From contig SCQH01000104.1 in assembly GCA_004321925.1 (NCBI GenBank), positions 1 to 35,448 on the forward strand: a stretch of 35,448 bases of DNA, read 5' to 3'. Below, in pieces: positions 16,419-24,576 of this stretch. The position numbers and the translations under genes were made by a program. The stretch is from Nitrospirota bacterium (lineage in GTDB: Bacteria > Nitrospirota > Thermodesulfovibrionia > Thermodesulfovibrionales > UBA6898). The notes beneath the pieces were generated by a model that worked only from the letters and a program-made list of their open reading frames with translations, made no database searches and was not told where the DNA came from. The number at the start of each line of letters is the position of its first letter. Position 1 is the stretch's first letter.

Positions 16419-16731
16419 TAAATATACATATCGTGTAACGTGGTCTGAGGAAGATGGTGAGTATGTGGGGCTTTGCGCGGAGTTTCCGGGGTTAAGCTGG
16501 CTAACCGGGACCCCAGAAGGCGCGCTTAAGGGTATTCGGAGAGTTGTCGCCGGTGTCGTTGAAGATATGACGAGAAACGGAGAGAAGGTCCCTGATCCCA
16601 TAGCTTTGCGGCATTACAGCGGGAAATTCGTTGTGCGCGTACCTTCTGAAGTCCACCGGCAGATGGCCCTGCAGGCTGCGGAAGCCGGAGTGAGCATCAA
16701 CAGGCTGGTAAGCGCAAAGCTTAGTCGTTAG
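16402..16731 (+). CDS. hicB: HicB family antitoxin
   Basis: A 109-residue antitoxin. The N-terminal half is the HicB partial RNase-H-like domain (YTYRVTWSEEDGEYVGLCAEF, then LSWLTGTPEGALKGI), which wraps the toxin. The C-terminal part, VRVPSEVHRQMALQAAEAG followed by VSINRLVSAKL, is an Arc-type ribbon-helix-helix DNA-binding domain, so the protein probably represses its own operon. A GGAAGG-rich stretch precedes the ATG. The gene is complete, in contrast to the doubtful N-terminus of its toxin partner. Confidence 0.9.
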   Translation: MKNADDKYTYRVTWSEEDGEYVGLCAEFPGLSWLTGTPEGALKGIRRVVAGVVEDMTRNGEKVPDPIALRHYSGKFVVRVPSEVHRQMALQAAEAGVSINRLVSAKLSR

Positions 16732-16780
16732 CTCCCCGATACAACCTTTCCTGAAAAGCAATAAATGCTTCTTCTGACGG

Positions 16781-17209
16781 TCACCGGTAGAGCAGGATCC
16801 CGGTTGCAGTGCCTCCGCCGGGTTTCGGGACGACACTGACATTGCAGCTGTGGTACCCGAGCATATCGGCATGTATCGAAGCGCGGATGTCACCGTTCTT
16901 GTACTGGCAAAAACATTGGGTCGCGGACGCACGACCGGTACTTTCGTAGACAAAGGTCGTCGGTACATTACCGACCGTCGTGCCGGTAAAGCCGGGCATT
17001 TCAGACGTCTTTGTTGTAATGTCCATAACCGTGATGGTGTCAGGACAGAGGAGCGTTGTTGGGGCCGGGCGCTTGAGGTCTGCAGCCCTCGTCGCCGGAG
17101 GTTTATTCACCGCGGGCACCTTATTGAGACTCTCTGCGGCATGGAGCCCTGAACCGGCCAGGCCCAGAAGAAATATCCCTGTTGCAGCCAATACCCATAT
17201 TCGTTTCAT
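16781..17209 (-). CDS. Small exported protein of unknown function
   Basis: A 142-residue protein that I do not recognise. It begins with a clear signal peptide, MKRIWVLAATGIFLLGLAG, with likely cleavage after LHAAE. The mature part has a Pro/Lys-rich linker (about 30-55) and a compact domain with four cysteines, one in LLCPDTITV, two in QCFCQYKN and one in YHSCNVSV, which could form two disulfides in the periplasm. GGAGG lies 5 nt before the ATG at 17209, which decides this start over longer in-frame possibilities. It is transcribed in the same direction as the peptidase and methyltransferase genes upstream but separated from them by 155 bp, in which I saw no firm signal. Function unknown. 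Confidence 0.72.
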   Translation of the reverse strand: MKRIWVLAATGIFLLGLAGSGLHAAESLNKVPAVNKPPATRAADLKRPAPTTLLCPDTITVMDITTKTSEMPGFTGTTVGNVPTTFVYESTGRASATQCFCQYKNGDIRASIHADMLGYHSCNVSVVPKPGGGTATGILLYR

Positions 17210-17364
17210 GAAGTCCTCCATGAAGGGAACAGCCTTCTCATCGCGACTCAGGCAAGGCCCTGCGCGATGCCGCCCTGCAGCTGTTTCCCCTCTGATTGAT
17301 AATATCATATTCGTTGAACCCGGTGGGAATACCGCTGCTTTAAATAATAAAGCTCTGTCCGTGT

Positions 17365-17940
17365 TCAGGAGGCTGATCTGAACTGTCTCCAGAGGACCAG
17401 CCCGCCCCAGACGCAGGCGGTGATCATGATGATGCTCCCGAAGAGATGTGCTGTTGTCGCAAGGAAATGATCCCACGTAAGAAGGCCGAGATGACCGAGG
17501 ATATACTCCCAGTCATGGTAGTCGTCGACATCCTGACCGGTGACGCCCCCCAGCAAGATCAGTCTGAGCGCCCGGGCATCGTTGATATAGGGGGCAAGGT
17601 CCAGCAGGCTCTCTCCGGTCCACCAGAAAGCGACCGCCCCGGCAAAGGGGTCACGCGTCTTGATAAGAAAAGTCCCGAGGCAGATAAGCGGGATGAGCAC
17701 CTGCAGCAGGCTTCCGCCCAGAACGGTCATGAACCTGCCGAAGAGGCGGAAGAGTATATGGCCTGCCTCATGAAAGGGCAGGTTGATGAGATGCATGAAG
17801 CTCGTCCCCGCATAATTGCTGTCGACCGATGAAAAGATGAGTCTGAACCCCCATATGACCAGGACAAGGAGAATAATGCATCGACCGATCAGGCTGGCGA
17901 TGCTGACCTCTGCGTCAGACCCCATGAGCAGCTCTTTCAC
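17365..17940 (-). CDS. Membrane protein with HEAGH zinc-peptidase motif (M50-like)
   Basis: A 191-residue integral membrane protein with about four hydrophobic segments (near 18-36, 68-92, 122-132 and 162-185). FHEAGHILF near residues 56-64 is the HEXXH zinc-binding motif, located at the start of a membrane helix as in site-2-protease-like (M50) enzymes. The later segment LLDLAPYINDARALRLILLG resembles the conserved second block of a widespread uncharacterised HEAGH membrane family. The start is GTG at 17940 with a G-rich ribosome binding site 8 nt upstream; ATG five codons later is possible. It starts 3 bp after the methyltransferase gene and is probably co-transcribed with it. Substrate and biological role are unknown. 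Confidence 0.75.
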   Translation of the reverse strand: MKELLMGSDAEVSIASLIGRCIILLVLVIWGFRLIFSSVDSNYAGTSFMHLINLPFHEAGHILFRLFGRFMTVLGGSLLQVLIPLICLGTFLIKTRDPFAGAVAFWWTGESLLDLAPYINDARALRLILLGGVTGQDVDDYHDWEYILGHLGLLTWDHFLATTAHLFGSIIMITACVWGGLVLWRQFRSAS

Positions 17941-17943
17941 CGG

Positions 17944-18576
17944 CTATCCCCCCTGCTGCGGGAAAGGGCAGCTCCGGCGGTAGGCAAAGAGCGTGAAGTC
18001 ATGGATCATCCGGTCCTGCCGCACGGTGACGAACGGGGTGAGTTCCTCAAGGGCAAAGGCCAGCATCTCCTCCGGCGCAACGTAATGCAGCTCGAAATCC
18101 TTATGGGTGTTATGCGAGGACAGGGCATTATATGCCAGGCCTGTTCTGCAGTGGGCGAAGAGCTTTTTCAGCGTGAAGCGGATAAGGTCGTCCAGTCCCT
18201 CAAGCCTCAGGTTGAAGACCCCGCAGAGGAAGATGTAATCAAAATCCCCGGTGAGCTCGTCCGTACTGATATCAAAGACACTGAATTGTGCCCCGGGATG
18301 TTTGGTTTGAGCAAGCGATATGAGATTCGCATTGATATCATAGCCGGTGTAATCCACGCTGATACCCTGTTCCTTCAGAAAGCCATAAAAGTCTCCCTTG
18401 CCGCATCCGAAATCGAGTATTTTTGAGCCGTCTATCGTTTCAGCGATATCAAGCATGCATTTGTAATGGAGTATCTGTCCGGGCAGGGTCCAGCGCAGGG
18501 CCTCGGGCCGGTCGCCATGCATCTGCAGGGTCTTGTCGAAAAAGGAGATCAGATATTCCTTCGAAAGTTCGTCCAT
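17944..18576 (-). CDS. Class I SAM-dependent methyltransferase
   Basis: A 210-residue cytoplasmic protein with a Rossmann-type methyltransferase fold. Motif I is KILDFGCGKGDFYGFL (near residues 52-67), the acidic residue ending strand two is in YTGYDINANL, and the post-I and motif II region is FSVFDISTDE and FDYIFLCGVFNLR. The substrate cannot be inferred. It lies 3 bp upstream of the HEAGH membrane peptidase gene, a pairing that might be functional or simply operonic. The gap to the divergent glyQ gene is about 107 bp. Confidence 0.85.
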   Translation of the reverse strand: MDELSKEYLISFFDKTLQMHGDRPEALRWTLPGQILHYKCMLDIAETIDGSKILDFGCGKGDFYGFLKEQGISVDYTGYDINANLISLAQTKHPGAQFSVFDISTDELTGDFDYIFLCGVFNLRLEGLDDLIRFTLKKLFAHCRTGLAYNALSSHNTHKDFELHYVAPEEMLAFALEELTPFVTVRQDRMIHDFTLFAYRRSCPFPQQGG

Positions 18577-18626
18577 ACACTACCATCATAACACACGTAA
18601 CTTTGCAGAATAAAATGTGCGAATGA

Positions 18627-18656
18627 TTGACAAAACCCCTTAATATCCTTTAAGAT
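18627..18656 (+). promoter_or_regulatory. Sigma-70-type promoter of glyQS
   Basis: A perfect TTGACA (18627-18632) is followed after 18 bp by TAAGAT (18651-18656). The expected transcript would start near 18663, only about 20 nt before the glyQ ATG, which leaves room for the ribosome-binding GGGAGGA but none for a T-box leader. Confidence 0.55.
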
Positions 18657-18683
18657 TTTTACCTTGATGCAGGGAGGAACAAG

Positions 18684-19559
18684 ATGTACTTTCAGGACAT
18701 AATTTTAACACTTCAGAATTTCTGGGCAAAGAAGGGATGCCTCCTTCTGCAGCCGTATGATACAGAGGTCGGGGCAGGGACGTTCCACCCGGCAACGTTC
18801 TTCCGGGTGCTCGGACCTGAGCCCTGGAAGGTCGCCTATGTCGAGCCTTCACGGAGGCCGACCGACGGACGCTATGGCGAGAACCCCAACCGGCTTCAGC
18901 ATTACTACCAGTTCCAGGTCATCATCAAGCCGTCTCCGGCTGACAGCCAGGGACTCTATCTCGAAAGCCTTTCAGCCCTCGGCATCGACCCGGTCAACCA
19001 TGATATACGGTTCGTTGAGGACGACTGGGAATCCCCGACCCTCGGGGCCTGGGGCCTTGGCTGGGAGGTCTGGCTCAACGGCATGGAAGTGACCCAGTTC
19101 ACCTATTTTCAGCAGGTCGGCGGCATTGACCTCAAGCCGATCTCGGTCGAGATAACCTATGGCCTTGAGAGGATAGCAATGTACCTGCAGGGGGTCGATA
19201 ACGTCTATAACCTCCGGTGGAACAAGGACCTCTCCTACGGCGATGTCCATCACGCGAGCGAGGTCGAGGGCTCCAAGTTCAACTTCGACTATTCCAACGC
19301 CGAGCTGCTGGCCCGTCATTTTGAGGATTGTGAAAAAGAATCCCTGAGGATGATCAAGGCCGGGCTGGTCATCCCCGGCTATGAGTATTGCCTGAAGTGC
19401 TCGCACCTCTTCAACCTCCTTGACGCGCGCGGCGCCATATCGGTCACTGAGAGGACGAAATATATCACGAGGGTCAGGAACCTTGCCAAGCAGAGCGCAG
19501 AGGCGTTCTTCAAACAACGCCAGGAGATGGAATTCCCTCTCCTGAGGAGCGTCCAATGA
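18684..19559 (+). CDS. glyQ: Glycine-tRNA ligase alpha subunit
   Basis: A 291-residue class II synthetase subunit that activates glycine and, with the beta subunit, charges tRNA-Gly as an alpha2-beta2 enzyme. The sequence matches the family from end to end: [91 protein letters not shown] and the C-terminal [15 protein letters not shown]. Length is standard. GGGAGGA lies 6 nt before the ATG. The stop overlaps the glyS start by 4 bp (ATGA). Confidence 0.98.
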   Translation: MYFQDIILTLQNFWAKKGCLLLQPYDTEVGAGTFHPATFFRVLGPEPWKVAYVEPSRRPTDGRYGENPNRLQHYYQFQVIIKPSPADSQGLYLESLSALGIDPVNHDIRFVEDDWESPTLGAWGLGWEVWLNGMEVTQFTYFQQVGGIDLKPISVEITYGLERIAMYLQGVDNVYNLRWNKDLSYGDVHHASEVEGSKFNFDYSNAELLARHFEDCEKESLRMIKAGLVIPGYEYCLKCSHLFNLLDARGAISVTERTKYITRVRNLAKQSAEAFFKQRQEMEFPLLRSVQ

Positions 19560-21637
19560 ACGCCGAAAATCCGGCCCTGAACCAGCCGCTGCTGCTTGAG
19601 ATCGGCACAGAGGAGATCCCCGCGCGCTTCCTGCCGGGGGCCGTCAGCGACCTTGCGAGGCTGGCCGGAGATATATTCAGCGAGTACCGGATCACGCATG
19701 GTGAGATAAAGACCTTTGCCACACCGCGCAGGCTTGCGCTGCTGATGCAGGACGTGGCTCCCATGCAGAAGGACAATGTCAAAGAGGTATTCGGCCCGTC
19801 AAAGAAGGCGGCCTATGATCAGGAGGGCAGGCCGACAAAGGCCGCCGAGGGTTTTGCGGCCTCACTCGGGCTGAAGACCACGGACCTGATCATCAAACAG
19901 AAGGGCAAGGCAGACTATGTTGCCGCGGTTGTGGAAGAGAAGGGCATAGAGACAAAGGCTGTCCTGCCGGAGCTGCTGAAAAAGATGATCCTCTCTCTGC
20001 GCTTTCCGAAGAACATGAGGTGGGGCGAGGGCGGGTTTTCGTTCGTGCGGCCTATCCACTGGATCGTGAGCCTCTATGGGGCCGAGGTCATCGATATAAC
20101 GATCGACACGATTAAAAGCGGCGGCCTTTCCCGGGGCCACCGGTTCCTCTCCCCGGCAGCCTTCCAGGTCAGGGACATTGCCTCGTATATGAGCATGCTT
20201 GAGAACAACTTCGTGCTGCTCGATCAGGACAGGCGCAAAAAGAGCATACGGGAGGGCATCCTTGCCCTGGCAGCCGGTTCAGGCGGTCATCCGGTGATGG
20301 ATGAGGAGCTGCTTGACCTCGTCAACTTCCTTGTCGAATACCCGGTGCCGGTGCTCTGCAGCTTCAATACTGAATACCTGAAACTGCCGAAGGAACTTCT
20401 TATCACGGTGATGAAGGACCACCAGAAGTACTTTGCGATAGAGGACGACAACGGGAACCTGATGAACAGCTTTGTTGTCATCAGCAACACCAGGGCCGAA
20501 AACAGAGAGAATGTCAGGATAGGTGCCGAGCGGGTCATCAAGGCCCGTTTCGATGATGCAAAGTTCTATTTCCATGAGGACCGCAAAAGACCCCTCATCG
20601 ACAGGCTCGAAGACCTCAGGAAGGTCACGTTCCATGATGCGCTCGGGAGCCTCTTTGCGAAGATCGAACGTATGTCGGCGATAGCCGCGTTCCTTGGAGA
20701 AAAGCTCAGGCCCCAGTCGGCCGATCAGCTTGAAAGGGCCGTGCGGCTTTCAAAGACGGACCTGATAACCGGGGTCGTCAGGGAGTTTCCGGAACTCCAG
20801 GGCATCATGGGTAAATATTATGCCGTGCTTGACGGAGAGCGTCCCGAGACCGCTGCTGCCCTTGAGGAGCAGTACCTGCCGAAGGCCTTTGGCGGCAGGC
20901 TTCCGGCGACCGACACCGGGGCGATCCTGAGCCTCTCCGACAAGATCGATAACCTGACCGCCTTTTTCGCGATCGGCCAGATACCCACCGGCTCAGAGGA
21001 CCCGTTTGCGCTGAGAAGGCAGGCTATGGGGGTCGTGTCGCTGCTGCTGGACCGCGGGTACGAGATCGGCCTCAAAGAGATCATTGAGGAGGCCTTCGGA
21101 CGTCTTGCCGGGATAAAACAGAAAGAGGGGATGCTCGACAGCCTGATGGGCTTTATGGAGCAGAGGACCGAGTTCATACTCTCATCCATGGGATATGAGC
21201 AGGAGATCATCAAGGCGGTGCTGCCGCTTTCTTCAGCCTATCCGCTGAAGGACATTATCGGCAGGCTCAAAGCCCTCGAGTCATTTAAGACTGCACCGGT
21301 ATTTCCTGATTTCCTTCTTGCGATCAAAAGGGTCAATAACATAATCCCCAAAACAGCGCTGCCGGCAATGAACGGGGCGCTCTTTTTGGCCGGGGAAGAA
21401 AAGGACCTCTTTGAGGCCTTCTCACGGCTGAAAGATGAGGTTGGGCAGGCTGTAACTGAAAAGAAGTTCCATGAAGGTCTCATCGCCTTTTCCGGGATCA
21501 CGACGCCGGTCAATAACTTCTTCGACAAGGTGCTGGTGATGGACAAGGACGAAGCAGTAAAGCTCAACAGGCTTTCCCTGTTGAACGGGATATGGTCTGC
21601 GGTCTATACCATAGCCGATCTCTCGAAACTTACCTGA
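19556..21637 (+). CDS. glyS: Glycine-tRNA ligase beta subunit
   Basis: A 693-residue partner of GlyQ that binds tRNA-Gly. Typical blocks are [17 protein letters not shown] at the N-terminus, [62 protein letters not shown], the HD-domain region [11 protein letters not shown], and [12 protein letters not shown] before the C-terminal anticodon-binding DALR-like helices (final 90 or so residues). Length is normal. Translationally coupled to glyQ. It ends 12 bp from the convergent potassium-channel gene and I see no terminator hairpin there. Confidence 0.98.
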   Translation: MNAENPALNQPLLLEIGTEEIPARFLPGAVSDLARLAGDIFSEYRITHGEIKTFATPRRLALLMQDVAPMQKDNVKEVFGPSKKAAYDQEGRPTKAAEGFAASLGLKTTDLIIKQKGKADYVAAVVEEKGIETKAVLPELLKKMILSLRFPKNMRWGEGGFSFVRPIHWIVSLYGAEVIDITIDTIKSGGLSRGHRFLSPAAFQVRDIASYMSMLENNFVLLDQDRRKKSIREGILALAAGSGGHPVMDEELLDLVNFLVEYPVPVLCSFNTEYLKLPKELLITVMKDHQKYFAIEDDNGNLMNSFVVISNTRAENRENVRIGAERVIKARFDDAKFYFHEDRKRPLIDRLEDLRKVTFHDALGSLFAKIERMSAIAAFLGEKLRPQSADQLERAVRLSKTDLITGVVREFPELQGIMGKYYAVLDGERPETAAALEEQYLPKAFGGRLPATDTGAILSLSDKIDNLTAFFAIGQIPTGSEDPFALRRQAMGVVSLLLDRGYEIGLKEIIEEAFGRLAGIKQKEGMLDSLMGFMEQRTEFILSSMGYEQEIIKAVLPLSSAYPLKDIIGRLKALESFKTAPVFPDFLLAIKRVNNIIPKTALPAMNGALFLAGEEKDLFEAFSRLKDEVGQAVTEKKFHEGLIAFSGITTPVNNFFDKVLVMDKDEAVKLNRLSLLNGIWSAVYTIADLSKLT

Positions 21638-21649
21638 GCGTTCCGGGCT

Positions 21650-22654
21650 TCAGCTCCTTTTCGAAGCAGCCATATCTTCAAGGGTCTTGAGGCGCGTGGT
21701 CTCTCCCAGGGCGATCAGCGTATCTCCGGCCGTAATGGCGCTCCTGAAGGTCGGGTTGAACTTCATATCCCCATCCACCTTTTTAATGGCGACAACGATT
21801 ATGCCGAGGTCCCGCCCGATGCCGCATTCGTCGAGGGTGAGGCCGACCAGTTCGGAAGTCTCCTGGATCATAACCTCTTCCATCTGAAGGTCGAGATTGC
21901 CGCTCATGGTCGCGAATTCAATGAAATCGACGACCGCCGGTTTCAGGACCGTATGCGCTATCCTGAGACCACCGATGTGATAGGGGGAGACCACACGGTC
22001 TGCGCCTGCCCTGAGCAGTTTCTGTTCTGACCCCTCTTCGCCCGCCCGCGCCACGATCGTAAGTTTCGGGTTGAGGCCGCGCGCACTCAGGACAACATAC
22101 ATATTCTCGGCATCGGTTGGAAGCACCGAGATCAGGCCCCGGGCCTTTTCAATGCCCAGTTCCTTCAGGACCTCATCCTTTGTCGCATCCCCGGCATAGA
22201 TGAGCAGGTCAGCTTTTTCACCCAGCAGATCAGGGGCCTTTTCGATCGTGACAAAGGGAATGTTCTTTTCCCTGAGCTCCCTGCAGATGATCTTGCCCAT
22301 CCTGCCGTAGCCGCAGACGATAAAATGGTCTTTCAGGTCTTTAATTTTCTTTTCCAATCTCTTCCTCCCGAATATCTCCTGAAGTTCGCCTTCCAGGATA
22401 ATCTTGGCTCCCGTGTGCAATGCATAAAAGACCGTGCCGACACCTCCAAAGATCAGAAGGATCGTGAATATCTGGCCGTTTCTTGACAGGTCATGCACTT
22501 CCCTGTACCCGACGGTCGTCAGGGTTATGATCGTCATATAGAGTGAATCAAAGAGCGGCCAGCCCTCGATCAGACTGTATCCGAAGGTGCCGAACGAGAT
22601 GATAAGCGCTATCAGGCCGCCGGTCAGCAGCAATTTTTTCCTGAGCTCTATCAC
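21650..22654 (-). CDS. Two-TM potassium channel with RCK (TrkA-N/TrkA-C) domain
   Basis: A 334-residue ion channel. TM1 (about 8-26), a pore helix and filter TTVGYRE (filter TVGYRE at 47-52), TM2 (about 61-82), a Rossmann RCK-N domain with the nucleotide-binding GYGRMG at 115-120, and an RCK-C domain from about 255 to 325. Channels of this type open or close in response to nucleotides or ions bound by the cytoplasmic ring. The filter has Arg-Glu where most potassium channels have Gly-Asp after TVGY; such TVGYRE forms occur in bacterial two-TM RCK channels, but conductance is hard to predict. It overlaps the DedA gene by 4 bp and is the last gene of the corA-dedA-channel group. Confidence 0.92.
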   Translation of the reverse strand: MIELRKKLLLTGGLIALIISFGTFGYSLIEGWPLFDSLYMTIITLTTVGYREVHDLSRNGQIFTILLIFGGVGTVFYALHTGAKIILEGELQEIFGRKRLEKKIKDLKDHFIVCGYGRMGKIICRELREKNIPFVTIEKAPDLLGEKADLLIYAGDATKDEVLKELGIEKARGLISVLPTDAENMYVVLSARGLNPKLTIVARAGEEGSEQKLLRAGADRVVSPYHIGGLRIAHTVLKPAVVDFIEFATMSGNLDLQMEEVMIQETSELVGLTLDECGIGRDLGIIVVAIKKVDGDMKFNPTFRSAITAGDTLIALGETTRLKTLEDMAASKRS

Positions 22655-23319
22655 GGCTGCTCCTGTCCGCCCTGATCGGGACGGCGGTACCGGTGGCGGA
22701 GATATTCGATGACTCCCGGCAAGACCGACAGCACGATGATGACCATGATGACGAGGGTGAAGTTCCGCTTTACCATGGGTATATTGCCGAAGAAATATCC
22801 GCCGGTCACGAAGAGGCCGATCCAGAGCAGGCCGCCCAGGATATTGAAAAGCACGAACCGTGCATAGGTCATCCTCCCGATGCCTGCCACAAAGGGAGCA
22901 AAGGTGCGGATGATCGGCATGAACCGGGCAATGATGATGGTCTTGCCGCCGTATTTTTCATAGAACTGGTGGGTCTTCTCAAGATGCTCCCTGTTGAGGA
23001 AGCGGATCTTTTCCCCGGAGAAGACCCGCGGGCCCACGAGATAGCCGATCCAGTAGTTCAGGGTATCTCCGAGGACAGCGGCAACAAAGAGCAATATCAG
23101 GAGCCAGGTCACATTCAAGGCGCCGAGCCCCGCAAAGGCGCCGGCTGCAAAGAGCAGGGAGTCTCCCGGTAAGAACGGGGTCACGACGAGACCGGTCTCG
23201 CAAAATATTATCAGAAAAAGAATGGCGTAGGTCCATATCCCGTATCCCTCGATGATCGCGCTGAGGTGCTTATCGAGGTGCAGGAAGATATCGATGAAGG
23301 TCTTGAGGTGTTCCATCAT
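22651..23319 (-). CDS. DedA family membrane protein
   Basis: A 222-residue integral membrane protein of the DedA/VTT family, now linked to lipid (for example undecaprenyl phosphate) movement across the membrane and to membrane homeostasis. Diagnostic features are the E-T-G-x-x-x-x-P-x-L-P-G-D segment ([19 protein letters not shown]), the charged [20 protein letters not shown] with its conserved Arg, and the following FVAGIGRM and N-x-x-G-x-x-x-W helix ([13 protein letters not shown]). Two adjacent ATG codons open the frame; the first is used. Its stop overlaps the channel start by 4 bp and it begins 30 bp after corA, so the three are probably one operon. Confidence 0.93.
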   Translation of the reverse strand: MMEHLKTFIDIFLHLDKHLSAIIEGYGIWTYAILFLIIFCETGLVVTPFLPGDSLLFAAGAFAGLGALNVTWLLILLFVAAVLGDTLNYWIGYLVGPRVFSGEKIRFLNREHLEKTHQFYEKYGGKTIIIARFMPIIRTFAPFVAGIGRMTYARFVLFNILGGLLWIGLFVTGGYFFGNIPMVKRNFTLVIMVIIVLSVLPGVIEYLRHRYRRPDQGGQEQP

Positions 23320-23349
23320 TCCTGCCTGCAGTTGGCGGTCGTCATGGCG

Positions 23350-24414
23350 CTACAACCATTTTTTCCGATAGAAGAAGTAGAGCATCAGGAGACTGATGCC
23401 GATCATGATGCCCCACAGGGCCGGATAGGCCCAGGGCCACTGCAGTTCCGGCATATATTTGAAATTCATCCCGTACACACCCGCAAGAAAGGTAAGCGGC
23501 ATGAAGATGGTGGCGATGACCGTCAGGACCTTCATGACCGCGTTCATCCTGTTGCTGACGCTCGACAGATAGATGTCGATCATTCCCGACGCCATATCCC
23601 GGTAAGTCTCTACGGTATCGATGATCTGAATGGTATGGTCGTAGACATCGCGGAGATAAAGCCGGGTATGATCCTGCACGAGGGAGGATTCATTGCGTTC
23701 GAGCTTGTTGATCAGCTCGCGCAGCGGCCAGATCGCCTTGCGCAGAACGATGAGTTTGCGTTTGAGCGTATGGATCGCCTGCAGTGACTGTGCCTCGGGG
23801 TTGAGGATGAGCATATCCTCTGTCGACTCTATCTCCTCGCCCATGGTCTCAAGGATCGCAAAATAACTGTCGACGACCGCATCGATCAGCAGGTACAGCA
23901 GATAGTCGGCACCCATCCTGCGGACGCGGTTCTTATCGGTGCGGATGCTTTCTCTGACCGGGTTGAAGACATCTCCTTCCAGGGCCTCCTGAAAAGAGAT
24001 CACAAAATTGGAGCCGGCGACCAGGCTGACCTGTTCGGTCATGATCCCGGCCTCCTTGTTAAGGTAGAGCATCCTGAGGACGACATAAAGATAGTCCGTA
24101 TAATCATCCATCTTCGGCCGCTGCTGCGTGTTGGCGATGTCTTCGAGCATAAGCGGGTGAAAGCCGTAGCACTCCCCCAACTTGGTGATCAGGCCGGTAT
24201 CATGAAGGCCGTCGATATTGATCCAGGTGACCGAAGGGCTTTTTTTGAAGAGGAAGCATTCATCGAGCGTGGCAAGCTCTTTTTCCCTGAAGCCCTGTTC
24301 GTCATAATCGAGGACGGTTATTCTGATCGTGTCGCTCTTCTTCTCACCGATATGCACAAGGGAACCGGGGGGCAGGCCTGATTTTCTGGATCTTTTTGGG
24401 GTCTGTTTATTCAT
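23350..24414 (-). CDS. corA: CorA family magnesium/cobalt transporter
   Basis: A 354-residue pentameric divalent-cation channel. The N-terminal cytoplasmic domain includes TWINIDGLHD and YGFHPLMLEDI; a long stalk helix follows; two C-terminal membrane helices carry the hallmark YGMNF ion-selection motif (in LAGVYGMNFKYMPEL), and the protein ends in a basic tail, RKKWL. An in-frame ATG exists 78 bp upstream (24492), but that region would add an atypical Cys-rich leader and contains a promoter-like pair (TTGACA, TAGCAT), so I take the ATG at 24414. It heads a group with the DedA and potassium-channel genes, all membrane transport or homeostasis functions. Confidence 0.92.
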   Translation of the reverse strand: MNKQTPKRSRKSGLPPGSLVHIGEKKSDTIRITVLDYDEQGFREKELATLDECFLFKKSPSVTWINIDGLHDTGLITKLGECYGFHPLMLEDIANTQQRPKMDDYTDYLYVVLRMLYLNKEAGIMTEQVSLVAGSNFVISFQEALEGDVFNPVRESIRTDKNRVRRMGADYLLYLLIDAVVDSYFAILETMGEEIESTEDMLILNPEAQSLQAIHTLKRKLIVLRKAIWPLRELINKLERNESSLVQDHTRLYLRDVYDHTIQIIDTVETYRDMASGMIDIYLSSVSNRMNAVMKVLTVIATIFMPLTFLAGVYGMNFKYMPELQWPWAYPALWGIMIGISLLMLYFFYRKKWL

Positions 24415-24446
24415 GCAGTACCATATAGCAGCATCAGGAATGCATA

Positions 24447-24476
24447 ATGCTATCAGACAGTCCCGAGCATTGTCAA
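24447..24476 (-). promoter_or_regulatory. Sigma-70-type promoter of corA
   Basis: On the minus strand, TTGACA (24476-24471) and TAGCAT (24452-24447) are separated by 18 bp. Initiation near 24440 would give a leader of about 25 nt before the ATG at 24414, and this position excludes the longer corA frame. Confidence 0.42.
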
Positions 24477-24482
24477 TTGTTA

Positions 24483-24501
24483 CTGCCGTCAATTACGGCA
24501 G
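24483..24501. repeat. Perfect inverted repeat between corA and the thrC cluster
   Basis: CTGCCGT (24483-24489) and ACGGCAG (24495-24501) are perfect 7-bp arms around CAATT. The element sits in the divergent intergenic region just upstream of the corA -35 and about 38 bp upstream of the weak thrC-cluster promoter, a good position for a regulator that controls both directions. Confidence 0.5.
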
Positions 24502-24515
24502 GAGCTTAAATCGCC

Positions 24516-24545
24516 TTTAAATTATTGTGCCGTTTAAAGTAAAAT
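24516..24545 (+). promoter_or_regulatory. Possible promoter of the threonine/sulfur cluster
   Basis: TTTAAA (24516-24521) and TAAAAT (24540-24545) are 18 bp apart. The -10 is good, the -35 is weak, which would fit control by an activator bound at the inverted repeat at 24483-24501. The leader to the ATG at 24577 would be about 25 nt. Confidence 0.35.
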
Positions 24546-24576
24546 AAGCAATATTTTATTAATGAGAGGTGGCGTT

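Noticed and set aside
16751-16775. Terminator between hicB and the convergent exported-protein gene
   Set aside because: AAGCA-ATAAA-TGCTT gives only a 5-bp, AT-rich stem with no run of Ts. Too weak to list.
18577-18683. T-box riboswitch in front of glyQS
   Set aside because: The gap is about 107 bp and the likely promoter leaves a leader of only about 20 nt; no T-box consensus sequence or terminator hairpin is seen.
24415-24492. Longer corA start at 24492
   Set aside because: The extra 26 residues are atypical for CorA and the DNA contains a plausible promoter for the gene.
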